The position numbers were made by a program, and so were the translations under genes. Of a DNA stretch of 59,035 bases, positions 43,736-51,609 are shown in pieces; the first letter of the stretch is position 1, and every line of letters begins with the position of its first letter. Source of the stretch: Acidobacteriota bacterium (lineage in GTDB: Bacteria > Acidobacteriota > Terriglobia > Bryobacterales > Bryobacteraceae); NCBI GenBank assembly GCA_016213775.1, contig JACQZR010000074.1:1-59035 (forward strand), in the 5' to 3' direction. The notes beneath the pieces are model-generated. The model searched no databases and was not told the origin of the DNA. It saw only the letters and a program-made list of their open reading frames with translations.

Positions 43736-43805
43736 TCCTTCGCATGATAACAGGCAAGCGCCGGCCGGAGCGCGGCGCGGCAGGAGCGGCCGGAAACATT
43801 TCTGT

Positions 43806-43854
43806 CGATTTTTGTTTTTTTGCCGCTACCAAAAATCGTAGTCTTCGCTATGAT
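43806..43854 (+). promoter_or_regulatory. Inverted repeat and -10 box upstream of the tol operon
   Basis: CGATTTTTG (43806-43814) and CAAAAATCG (43830-43838) form a perfect 9-bp inverted repeat with a 15-bp centre containing a T run. TATGAT (43849-43854) follows 10 bp later and fits a -10. The repeat covers where the -35 would be, so it could be an operator. This would leave a leader of about 110 nt before tolQ. Confidence 0.45.
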
Positions 43855-43972
43855 AGGAAACGAGGCTGTGGGGTTCTACGTCTACAGACGCGAGTCCTTA
43901 TGCCGATTCGCCTCCCCCGGGCGGTGCGTGTCCGAGGCACGCGCTGATGCAGGTTGTGCTGTAGAGAAAGGA

Positions 43973-44659
43973 ATGGCATTGTCTCTGCCCGTATTCGCGC
44001 TGCTCCAACTCCGGCTCTTGGATTTGATCAGCACCGAGAAGCCGATCCCGCTGGCTGTGCTGGTATTGCTGCTGGTGTTCTCAGTTTTCTCGTGGACTTT
44101 GATCTTCGCCAAGTGGCAGTCGCTGCGAAAGGCCCGGCACGCAGATGGCAGCTTCCTGCGCGCATTCCGCAAAGCTCCCAGCCTTGACGCGCTGGCGGTG
44201 GCGTCCGAGCAATTCAGAGAATCGCCTTCCGCACAGGTTTTCGGCTACGGCTTTGAGGAGGCCACCCGACAGGTGAAGGCCCTCGGCCAGTTACGAAACA
44301 AGATCGCCATCGAGCGCATGCTGCAGATGGGCATCAGCCAGGAGACCACGCGGCTCGAGAACCGAATGAACTGGCTCGCCACCACTGCCGCGGTCTGCCC
44401 CTTCATCGGGCTGTTCGGAACCGTGTTCGGCATCATCGAAGCGTTCAACGCGCTTAGCGGTGGCGGCGGTGCGAGCCTGCGGGCCGTAGGACCCGGCATC
44501 GCCGACGCGTTGGTGGCCACGGCAATGGGCCTGGCGGCGGCTATTCCTTCCGCAATCTTTTACAATCATTTCGGACAGGTAATCCGCCTGATTGGCGTGA
44601 GAATGGACGAGTTCGCGCTGGAGTTTATGAATCTCACTGAGCGAACATACGAGGAATAG
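43973..44659 (+). CDS. tolQ: TolQ/ExbB-type proton channel subunit
   Basis: A 228-residue inner-membrane protein that, with TolR, uses the proton gradient to energise the Tol-Pal system during envelope constriction. It has one N-terminal TM (residues about 20-40, PLAVLVLLLVFSVFSW) and two later ones in the conserved block LATTAAVCPFIGLFGTVFGIIEAF and GIADALVATAMGLAAAIPSAIFYN. ATG 43973 has AAAGGA just upstream. The frame is open from 43820, but that would add an unconserved 51-residue leader. tolR follows after 5 bp. Confidence 0.93.
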   Translation: MALSLPVFALLQLRLLDLISTEKPIPLAVLVLLLVFSVFSWTLIFAKWQSLRKARHADGSFLRAFRKAPSLDALAVASEQFRESPSAQVFGYGFEEATRQVKALGQLRNKIAIERMLQMGISQETTRLENRMNWLATTAAVCPFIGLFGTVFGIIEAFNALSGGGGASLRAVGPGIADALVATAMGLAAAIPSAIFYNHFGQVIRLIGVRMDEFALEFMNLTERTYEE

Positions 44660-44664
44660 GCTGT

Positions 44665-45105
44665 ATGGCTTTTTCGATGGGCAGCAACGGGCGAGGAAGG
44701 CGGCGCGGTTCCATCGGCGCGGTGTCGGAGATCAACGTTGTGCCGCTCGTCGACGTAGTCCTCGTGTTGCTGATCATCTTCATGCTAACCGCGCAGGTAA
44801 TGGAGTTCGGGCTGGAGATTGATGTCCCCAAAGTGAAGCAGGAAGCTAAGAGTGCGCAGGAACTGCCCGTTGTCTCCGTCACCAAGAGCGGACAACCGTA
44901 CCTGAATGAACGCGCAATCAACATCAACGACATTGGCGATGAGGTCCACAAGCGGTTCGGCGAGAAGACATCGGCGGTTTACATTCGTGCCGATAAGGAG
45001 TGTACCTGGGAAGTGCTGGCGCAGGTGGTGAGCGAAGTGAAGGCGGCGAAACTGGATGCCCGGCTGGTAACCAAAGCGGAGGATATCGCGGATAAGAAGC
45101 GATAA
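44665..45105 (+). CDS. tolR: TolR/ExbD-type proton channel subunit
   Basis: A 146-residue protein with one N-terminal TM helix containing the essential proton-carrying Asp (INVVPLVDVVLVLLIIFM), followed by a periplasmic domain (LPVVSVTKSGQPYLNE...VYIRADKECTWEVLAQV). It pairs with the preceding TolQ. The stop TAA overlaps the start of the tolA-like gene by one base (TAATG). Confidence 0.93.
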   Translation: MAFSMGSNGRGRRRGSIGAVSEINVVPLVDVVLVLLIIFMLTAQVMEFGLEIDVPKVKQEAKSAQELPVVSVTKSGQPYLNERAININDIGDEVHKRFGEKTSAVYIRADKECTWEVLAQVVSEVKAAKLDARLVTKAEDIADKKR

Positions 45106-45893
45106 TGGGAGCAGTGAGTCACCCCGACGTATTTGAGCAAAGCCAACCTCTACAGAGGCCCTTGCTGGCTTCGGTGGCGTTGCACGCTTCGATAACGGCG
45201 GTGATCCTCGGCTGGAGCTGGTGGTCGGCGCGCGTCCGCATGACGTTCGGAGATCCGAACTCAAACTCCGGTCCTGGCTTCGTCACAACAGTCGACGCCA
45301 TCCCAATGCCCACGCGCAGCGGCATTCCGAATCCGGTTGCGGACAACAGCGAATCGCTCGCGCCCTCGATCACCCGGCCGAAAGCCCAGCCGGAAGAAGA
45401 TGATCCCACCGCTATCGACCTGGGCGGGCGGAAGAAGCCACTGAAGAAAACGTCAAAGAAGAAAGAGGTATCCGTTCCCTATCGCCCCAAGAAGGACTAC
45501 GATCCGAACCAGCTTTACTCGAGCCGTGGGACTCGCATGTCCAGCCCGATGTATGCGGTGAAGGGCGGGGGTGGAGTCGGTTTTGGTACAGGCACGCCGT
45601 TTGGATCGCGCCTGGGCTGGTACGCGGATCTGATTCGCGAAAGAATCGGTGAGAAATGGAGAACCCAGGACCTCGACGCGAGATTGAACACGGCGCCCGT
45701 GGTGACGGTGATGTTTGACATCCAGCGTAACGGCCAGGTGACGGGTGCGCGTGTCATTCAGAGCAGTGGAAACTATGCACTGGACCGGTCCGCGGTCCGG
45801 GCTATTCAGGAGGCAAGCCCTCTCCCCGCGCTGCCTCCGGAGTTTGAACGTAAATCAGCAAACGTGGAGTTTAGCTTCCAATTGAAAAGATGA
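45105..45893 (+). CDS. TolA/TonB-like periplasm-spanning protein
   Basis: A 262-residue protein with one N-terminal TM (about residues 20-38, LLASVALHASITAVILGW), a Lys/Pro-rich linker (RKKPLKKTSKKKEVSVPYRPKK) and a TonB-family C-terminal domain (TVMFDIQRNGQVTGARVIQSSGNYALDRSAVRAI). Position between tolR and tolB makes it the TolA equivalent that links the inner-membrane motor to TolB/Pal. It is shorter than E. coli TolA because the long helical domain is absent. Its stop overlaps tolB as ATGA. Confidence 0.85.
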   Translation: MGAVSHPDVFEQSQPLQRPLLASVALHASITAVILGWSWWSARVRMTFGDPNSNSGPGFVTTVDAIPMPTRSGIPNPVADNSESLAPSITRPKAQPEEDDPTAIDLGGRKKPLKKTSKKKEVSVPYRPKKDYDPNQLYSSRGTRMSSPMYAVKGGGGVGFGTGTPFGSRLGWYADLIRERIGEKWRTQDLDARLNTAPVVTVMFDIQRNGQVTGARVIQSSGNYALDRSAVRAIQEASPLPALPPEFERKSANVEFSFQLKR

Positions 45894-47230
45894 AGAAGAT
45901 TTCCCTTTTCGCAATCACTTGCTGCGCTCTTGCCACTCTGGCAACGGCGCAGAACACTCAGGCTGAGCGTGACATCATCATAGGTATCGTTGGCGGTGAA
46001 CGTCCGGCAATCGCCATTCCCGATTTACGCGGTGCAGGCGACGCACAGAAATACATGGGCACGTTCAACCAGGTGCTCTGGGACGAGATCCAAGGCTCCG
46101 GCTTCTTTAAGGTGGTTCCAAAAGGGCTCATGCCCCGCGGCAACCCGCAAACGCCGCAGGATATCCGGGAATCGTCAACGGGTACCGGTCTGGCGCTGTC
46201 AGACTGGAGTTCTCCGCCGCCAAGCGCAAACTACCTCGCATTCGGATATACCGGCGTCCAAGGCAGCCAACTTGTACTGTTTGGTTGGCTGTTCAACGTG
46301 AAACAACCGCAGCAGAGCGCGCAGGTGATTGGGAAGATCTACAACGGCGCGTTAAGTGAACAGGGCGCCCGCCAGGTGGCGCGGGAATTCGCGGCCGACA
46401 TACTGAAGTTGTTCGGCCTCGAGTCGCTGGTGGGATCCAAGATCTACTTCGTCTCCAACCGGAGCGGTGAGAAGCAGATATATGTGATGGACTACGACGG
46501 CACCAATCAGCGTGTGTTCGCTCCCTATAAGGAACTGTGCACGATGCCGGCCGTGTCGCCCGATGGATCGAAGGTGGCATTCACGCGGTTCGCACCCGGT
46601 CCTGTGATCATGATGCATTCGGCGGAGACGGGGCGGAAGCTGAATTTCTTCAATCCCAATGCCTCCTTCAATTCCAACATCAGCTTCACGCCTGATGGGA
46701 GCAAGGTTGTGCTGGCTTCCAAAGTGAGTGGTTTTGCGCAGATTCATATGGCGAATGCCGATGGTTCGGGGCTGGTGCGCATTTCCAATTCGCGGGCAAT
46801 CGAAGTGGAGCCGAAGATCAACCCGAAGACGGGCACGGATATTGCTTTTGTCTCGGGTCGCAGCGGGCTGCAGCAAATCTATAAAATGAATATTGACGGC
46901 GCTGATGTGACGCGCCTGACTGGAGAAGGCCAAGCCAGCAATCCGTCCTGGCATCCGAACGGGAAGTTCCTGGCTTACTCCTGGACCCGGGGATTTGAAC
47001 CCGGAAACTGGAACGTGTTCATCATGGATGTTTCCAAGCAGACGTACGTGCAATTGACCCATGGGCAGGGGCGCAACGAAAACCCCACCTGGGCGCCAGA
47101 CGGCAGGCACATTGTGTTCGCTTCCAACCGGAACGGCACGATGCAGATATATACTATGCTTGCGGATGGGACGGACGTCCGGCAGTTGACCAAGGCGGGC
47201 AAGAATGAAATGCCCGTTTGGAGCAAGTAG
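45890..47230 (+). CDS. tolB: Tol-Pal system protein TolB
   Basis: A 446-residue periplasmic protein with a signal peptide (MKKISLFAITCCALATLATAQ), a mixed N-terminal domain (about 25-180), and a six-bladed propeller of PD40 repeats (for example IYFVSNRSGEKQIYVMDYDGTN, AVSPDGSKVAFT, PSWHPNGKFLAYS). It binds Pal and is freed by the motor. It is coupled to the tolA-like gene by a 4-bp overlap. About 155 bp separate it from pal. Confidence 0.95.
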   Translation: MKKISLFAITCCALATLATAQNTQAERDIIIGIVGGERPAIAIPDLRGAGDAQKYMGTFNQVLWDEIQGSGFFKVVPKGLMPRGNPQTPQDIRESSTGTGLALSDWSSPPPSANYLAFGYTGVQGSQLVLFGWLFNVKQPQQSAQVIGKIYNGALSEQGARQVAREFAADILKLFGLESLVGSKIYFVSNRSGEKQIYVMDYDGTNQRVFAPYKELCTMPAVSPDGSKVAFTRFAPGPVIMMHSAETGRKLNFFNPNASFNSNISFTPDGSKVVLASKVSGFAQIHMANADGSGLVRISNSRAIEVEPKINPKTGTDIAFVSGRSGLQQIYKMNIDGADVTRLTGEGQASNPSWHPNGKFLAYSWTRGFEPGNWNVFIMDVSKQTYVQLTHGQGRNENPTWAPDGRHIVFASNRNGTMQIYTMLADGTDVRQLTKAGKNEMPVWSK

Positions 47231-47385
47231 TTCGTAAACGCGGGAGAGCTCGAACCGCCTGCAGGAAATCCATCGCGCGTTGTGCGTGGGTTTCCTGGCG
47301 GCGCATGGTTTTGCTAAGAAGTAAGATTTGAACAAGCTGTAGCGCCTTCGCCCCGAGGGGTGAGGCATATGGAGGCAAGTTGGAA
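47231..47385 (+). other. tolB-pal spacer with imperfect hairpin
   Basis: The 155-bp gap includes an inverted repeat (CAGGAAATCC near 47263 with GGGTTTCCTG near 47288). No T tract follows, so it is not a clear terminator. A GGAGG site just before 47386 serves pal. Confidence 0.4.
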
Positions 47386-48168
47386 ATGAGCAAGCGAAAA
47401 ATTGGTGCAGTACTACTCGGAATTTCTCTTTTGATGTTCGCTGAAGGCTGTCGCAAGAAGGGGCCGGCACCGCCGCCGCCACCGCAGCCAAAACGGGAAT
47501 CGCCACCGCCACCACCGCCGCCAAAGCCGCGGCCGGTGATCGGCAGTTTCTCCGCTGATCCGACCACGATTGAGCGCGGCCAGTCGTCGACGTTGCGCTG
47601 GGCCACGTCGAATGCAACTTCGGCGTCGATCGACAACGGAATCGGCAATGTGGCCACAAGCGGGTCCCGCAGCGTGTCACCCACCAACACCACAACCTAC
47701 CGCCTCACCGCGCGTGGGGCAGGTGGCGAAGCATCGGAAACGGTGACAGTGCGCGTGGTGGATCCGCCCCCACCGCCCAAGCCGCCGACACCGACGGCGA
47801 AGATCACCTTCACCGAAGCGGTGGAACGTGCGTTGAAGGATGCGTATTTTGACTACGACAAGAGCGACATTCGCGAAGACGCTCGCGCTGTGCTGCAGGC
47901 CAATGCCGACGCCCTGAAGAGTATCTTCCGGGAGTACACGTCCGGAACGGTTGCGGTAGAGGGCCATTGCGACGAGCGCGGATCGGCCGAGTACAACCTT
48001 GGCCTTGGCGATCGACGCTCTACTTCGGCCCGTGACTTCCTGGTGCAGTTAGGTGTGCCGGCAGACCGTCTGAAGTCGGTCAGCTTTGGAAAGGAACGGC
48101 CGCAGTGCACGGATGCGAACGAAGGTTGCTATCAGAGGAACCGCCGCGCGCACTTTTCCGGACAGTAG
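47386..48168 (+). CDS. pal: Peptidoglycan-associated lipoprotein with inserted Ig-like domain
   Basis: A 260-residue outer-membrane lipoprotein. The lipobox (LMFAEGC) is followed by a proline-rich linker (PPPPPQPKR, PPPPPPKP), an Ig-like domain (about residues 50-120, IGSFSADPTTIERGQSSTLRWATSNAT...YRLTARG), a second proline linker and the OmpA-type peptidoglycan-binding domain (YFDYDKSDIREDA, VEGHCDERGSAEYNLGLGDRR). E. coli Pal lacks the Ig-like insert. TTG 47380 is a possible alternative start two codons earlier. Confidence 0.93.
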   Translation: MSKRKIGAVLLGISLLMFAEGCRKKGPAPPPPPQPKRESPPPPPPPKPRPVIGSFSADPTTIERGQSSTLRWATSNATSASIDNGIGNVATSGSRSVSPTNTTTYRLTARGAGGEASETVTVRVVDPPPPPKPPTPTAKITFTEAVERALKDAYFDYDKSDIREDARAVLQANADALKSIFREYTSGTVAVEGHCDERGSAEYNLGLGDRRSTSARDFLVQLGVPADRLKSVSFGKERPQCTDANEGCYQRNRRAHFSGQ

Positions 48169-48185
48169 TCTGAATTGAGTGAACA

Positions 48186-48223
48186 GGGACCGGCGCGCCA
48201 GGCGGGTGTCGCCGGTCCCTTTT
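48186..48223 (+). terminator. Terminator-like hairpin between pal and cpoB
   Basis: GGGACCGGCG (48186-48195) and CGCCGGTCCC (48210-48219) form a perfect 10-bp stem with a 14-nt loop, followed by four T residues. It may end or reduce transcription of the tol operon before cpoB. Confidence 0.75.
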
Positions 48224-48250
48224 GGTATTTGATTCGATTGGGAGGATGTA

Positions 48251-49138
48251 ATGGCAGTAAAGCGCCTGTTGGCTGTGTTGTGTCTGATTAGCGCTCCGGT
48301 TTTCGCGCAGAAGGTCCAGGACATGATTCGCGAGCTGCAGCGCGACATAGCGACCCTGCAGCAGGATACAAAAACGCTCAACAGCAAGTTCGATGAGAAG
48401 ATGGCGGTGATGAATACGCTGTTGCAGCAGGCGTTGGATGAAGCCAAGGGTGGCAATAAGGGTGTCGCGGTTTTGGACCGGCAGTTGAAGGACAGCCTCA
48501 AGGAGATGCAGTCGTTGATTGCGGCGCCGGTGGCGACACTGAATTCGCGTGTGGATTCTCTGGGGACGGACATGTCCGCGCTGTCTGAGTCGGTGAAAGA
48601 GTTGTCCTCGCGGATTGGCAAGCAACAGGCTTTGTTAGCGGATATCAAGACGCTGGTGGAGACGATCAACAAGCCACCGCAGCCTCCGCCCGGCACGGTC
48701 ACAACTCCCACTCCCGGCTCTCAACCGCCCGCGGGCGTCACCCAGCAGCAGGTCTACGAGGCTGCCTTCAGCGACAAGGACAAAGGCAACTTCGACCAGG
48801 CGTTCAACGAATTCCAGGATTACCTCAGGTGGTTCCCCACTGGGGAATATGCTCCGAACTCGCAGTTCTACATCGGCGAAATCTTCCTCTACAAGAAGGA
48901 TTACGACGGCGCAGTGGATGCGTTCAACCTGCTCCTCGAGAAGTATCCGGGCAGCAATAAGGCGCCCGATGCGATGTACCTCAAGGCCCGTGCACTGATG
49001 AGCAACGATAAGAAGAACAGCGCGCTCAAGACGTTGGATGAGTTGATCAAGACCTACCCGAATACCGAAGCCGCGCGCAAGGGCAGGCAGTTGAAAGCCA
49101 GCCTCGCCCCCGCCCAGAAGAAGAAGTCCAGGGACTAA
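48251..49138 (+). CDS. cpoB: Tol-Pal system protein CpoB (YbgF)
   Basis: A 295-residue periplasmic protein. A signal peptide (VKRLLAVLCLISAPVFAQ) precedes a long coiled coil (about residues 20-140: MIRELQRDIATLQQDTKTLNSK), a proline-rich linker (PPQPPPGTV) and three TPRs (about 170-290: AFNEFQDYLRWFPTGEYAPNSQFYIGE, AFNLLLEKYPGS). CpoB coordinates peptidoglycan synthesis with outer-membrane constriction. A strong GGGAGGA site precedes ATG 48251. Confidence 0.9.
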   Translation: MAVKRLLAVLCLISAPVFAQKVQDMIRELQRDIATLQQDTKTLNSKFDEKMAVMNTLLQQALDEAKGGNKGVAVLDRQLKDSLKEMQSLIAAPVATLNSRVDSLGTDMSALSESVKELSSRIGKQQALLADIKTLVETINKPPQPPPGTVTTPTPGSQPPAGVTQQQVYEAAFSDKDKGNFDQAFNEFQDYLRWFPTGEYAPNSQFYIGEIFLYKKDYDGAVDAFNLLLEKYPGSNKAPDAMYLKARALMSNDKKNSALKTLDELIKTYPNTEAARKGRQLKASLAPAQKKKSRD

Positions 49139-49147
49139 TCGCAGTAG

Positions 49148-50095
49148 ATGGCGCGATTCCTCATTGTCTTTGTGATCGGTCTCTGCCTGGCGGCGCAGAC
49201 CACACCCAAGCCCACTCCTGAAAAGCCCGCACCGCGGAGTGTATACGCTTTTCCCGGCAAGCCTGTGGTGTTGGACGGTGTTCTCCAACCCGGCGAGTGG
49301 GACGACGCCACGCAGTTCTTCGGTGTCAAGGATTGGATCCCGCAGTTCTCCCCCACCACCGATCCGAACGACCTCTCCGTGCACGGTTACGTGAAGCATG
49401 ACGACACGCGGTTATACTTCGCATTCGACGTGACCGACGACGTGCTCTATGGCATCGACACGCCGCGCTGGCTGCCCGACAACAACCCCAAAGCTCACGA
49501 CCTGACTCGCGAGGGCTACCCCTGGTTCGGCGACGAGATGGAGATCCTGCTCAACCCGGCCAACAAATGGGTGGCTAACGAATCCGTCGCCGGCAACGGC
49601 CAAAGCTGGCAGATGGTGTGTAACCTGACCAAGTCACGCCAGGGCGGTGTGGGCAACGGTGGGCTTCTGGAGGGCGAACCGCGCAGCAAGCAACACGTCT
49701 GGGAGACCTACCAGAAGTGGATCCTCGACAAGTCGATGGAATGCACTGCCAAGGTGAAGCCCGGCGGCAAGGGTTACATCATCGAATGGGCTATCAACTT
49801 CGACCCCTGCATCGAGGTGGAGCCCGGCAGGTTCTACTCCAAGGACCTCGGCAACCGCGCCATGGGCCTCAACATTGCCCTCGGCGACCTCGACGAAAAG
49901 GAGCGCGGTGAAGGCAACTTCGGCAACTTCCACCACGAGGACTGGTTTGCCGGAGCAAAGAACGTACGCACCCAACTGCGCTACTTTGGGACGTTATGGA
50001 TGATGTCCGACCTGTACACGCCACCGCCTCCGAAATCGGCTCCGGTGAAGAAGTCGACACCGAAAAGATCCTCGAAAAAGTCGAAGAGAAAATAG
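49148..50095 (+). CDS. Secreted CBM9-like carbohydrate-binding protein
   Basis: A 315-residue exported protein. Signal peptide (MARFLIVFVIGLCLAAQ), then a family-9-like carbohydrate-binding domain: VVLDGVLQPGEWDDATQF, DTRLYFAFDVTDDVLYG, FGDEMEILLNP. It ends in a lysine-rich tail (KKSTPKRSSKKSKRK). It starts 9 bp after cpoB and may be cotranscribed. Its last 100 bp overlap the start of the DeoC-like frame. Substrate unknown. Confidence 0.8.
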   Translation: MARFLIVFVIGLCLAAQTTPKPTPEKPAPRSVYAFPGKPVVLDGVLQPGEWDDATQFFGVKDWIPQFSPTTDPNDLSVHGYVKHDDTRLYFAFDVTDDVLYGIDTPRWLPDNNPKAHDLTREGYPWFGDEMEILLNPANKWVANESVAGNGQSWQMVCNLTKSRQGGVGNGGLLEGEPRSKQHVWETYQKWILDKSMECTAKVKPGGKGYIIEWAINFDPCIEVEPGRFYSKDLGNRAMGLNIALGDLDEKERGEGNFGNFHHEDWFAGAKNVRTQLRYFGTLWMMSDLYTPPPPKSAPVKKSTPKRSSKKSKRK

Positions 50096-50709
50096 ACTTC
50101 CTTGTGCTCGGCGCCACGCTCACTGAGGATCAGTTGTACCAGCATTGCCTCACCGCGCGCGCCCGCGGGCTTGGCAGCGTTGTCGTGCGTCCATGCGACG
50201 TGGATTCCGCGCTCCGCTTCGTATCCAGCGGCGCCGTGAAAGTGGCGAGCGTCGTGGGATATCCGTTCGGCGGGAACGCATCGGCCGTGAAGCAGTACGA
50301 ATGCCGCGACCTGCTCCGCCGCGGCGTGCGCATCCTCCACGCCTACCCCTGTCCGGGCAAGCTGCATTCCCGGCAGTTCCAGTATCAGGAGACCGAACTG
50401 ATGGTGATGGCTGAAGCCTGTGCCGACGCAGGCGCTATATTGAAAGTAGCGATAGACATTCCACTGCTGAATGACGAAATGAAGATCGTTCTCTGCAGAA
50501 TGACCAAGCGGGTAGGGGCCGAGTTCGCCATCACGTCGCACCCGAGAGACTTGGAGTTGATCGTCCGGCACTGCGGTTTTCGCGCGGATGTGGAATGTGG
50601 TGGTGTGGACACACGCGAGCAGGCGCAGCAGGCGCTGCTTGCGGGATGTAAGCGGATTGCCTCCCGCAATCCGGAAACGCTGCTGGCCAAACCGGCAGCA
50701 GCGACATGA
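49996..50709 (+). CDS. DeoC-like aldolase-fold protein lacking catalytic residues
   Basis: A 237-residue homologue of deoxyribose-phosphate aldolase (recognisable KVASVVGYPFGGN, LKVAIDIPLLND, DVECGGVDTREQAQQALLAGCKRI). The residues needed for chemistry are changed: the Schiff-base Lys motif VKTSTG reads AITSHP (Ile179), the EVDMV aspartate region reads ILHAY (His115), and the second Lys of VKASGG reads VECGG (Glu200). It is therefore probably not an aldolase. The ORF start at ATG 49996 overlaps the previous gene by 100 bp; a later non-ATG start is possible. Confidence 0.75.
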   Translation: MDDVRPVHATASEIGSGEEVDTEKILEKVEEKIDFLVLGATLTEDQLYQHCLTARARGLGSVVVRPCDVDSALRFVSSGAVKVASVVGYPFGGNASAVKQYECRDLLRRGVRILHAYPCPGKLHSRQFQYQETELMVMAEACADAGAILKVAIDIPLLNDEMKIVLCRMTKRVGAEFAITSHPRDLELIVRHCGFRADVECGGVDTREQAQQALLAGCKRIASRNPETLLAKPAAAT

Positions 50710-50719
50710 GGTGACCGGT

Positions 50720-50968
50720 ATGTCGCGAGGTTGGGAGAGCAAGGATGTCGAGTCCCAGCAGGCTGCGCATCAAGAGCGCAGACCGCCCGGGGACAACCCC
50801 AAACTGACCGTGGAAGAGATCGCACGCCGTGCACGCCGCGAAAGCCTCGAACTCGACCGCAAGCGAGTGCTGCACGATATCGAGACGGTGACCCACGAAC
50901 GGTATCGTCAGATGTTGCGCCGCGCGCTGGCGCACATCGACGGGAAGTTGAAAGAGTTAGGAAATTAG
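50720..50968 (+). CDS. Small charged helical protein
   Basis: An 82-residue, highly charged, predicted helical protein (PKLTVEEIARRARRESLELDRKRVLHDIETVTHERYRQMLRRALAHIDGKLKEL). ATG 50720 follows the DeoC-like stop by 10 bp and suits an operon. Its stop overlaps the end of the convergent TOPRIM-like gene by 4 bp. No family recognised. Confidence 0.55.
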   Translation: MSRGWESKDVESQQAAHQERRPPGDNPKLTVEEIARRARRESLELDRKRVLHDIETVTHERYRQMLRRALAHIDGKLKELGN

Positions 50969-51600
50969 GGGAGACTCTGGAGAGTCTCCGCCAACTGCCG
51001 CTCCAGACGCTGGAACGCCGGCAACGCGCGAAGCGGTTCGTAGGAAGGGATGAGATCCGCAAGCCGGTGCGCGGCCACATCCGCGCGGAATTTGGCCAAT
51101 TGCCGGCCTTGCTTGCCCGTGGCGTCCCGCAGGGATCGATGTAGAATTACCTTCGGATCGGGAACCTCTTCGCACCTGCCTGGACGAGGTAGATTCAGTG
51201 GAACGCGGCCACGCGGGCAGCCGGCCGCTTCTCGAATAGACGCTTCATCGAATAAGAACCAAGCCTCCGTCATCCGCACTGGAATTACGAAGACGGCGGG
51301 TGTCGCGAACGGATCATAGGCCCTGTACACCTCAACCGCCTGACGGATCTCCTCCTCGCGTTTCGATACCGGCTCCCCTTCTGAATCCCGATGTACGAAA
51401 AGCAGATCGCAGGGGTACAGGGTTAGCGCATGCCGGACGCGAACAGCAAGATCCTTAGGCGCTTCGCGAAATCGCGCCGGATCAAACCATTCAAATCGAG
51501 GCGCCGGAACGTGGTGTTGCTGCATCAGCCAGGAAAGGACCGGGATCAGCATACGGTCGGAACTTCCGTCAGTGACCAAGACACAGTCCAGCGTCCGCAT
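50965..51600 (-). CDS. TOPRIM-like protein paired with AAA ATPase (candidate defence effector)
   Basis: A 211-residue protein. The N-terminal VLVTDGSSDRMLIPVL matches the first acidic motif of TOPRIM/DUF4276-like proteins, and LLFVHRDSEG (D72, E74) matches the second. These acids usually bind Mg2+ for nucleic-acid cleavage. It lies 9 bp downstream of an ABC-type AAA ATPase on the same strand, the arrangement of several ATPase-TOPRIM defence pairs such as PARIS. Which family it joins cannot be settled by eye. Confidence 0.65.
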   Translation of the reverse strand: MRTLDCVLVTDGSSDRMLIPVLSWLMQQHHVPAPRFEWFDPARFREAPKDLAVRVRHALTLYPCDLLFVHRDSEGEPVSKREEEIRQAVEVYRAYDPFATPAVFVIPVRMTEAWFLFDEASIREAAGCPRGRVPLNLPRPGRCEEVPDPKVILHRSLRDATGKQGRQLAKFRADVAAHRLADLIPSYEPLRALPAFQRLERQLAETLQSLP

Positions 51601-51609
51601 GCCCAGTCA

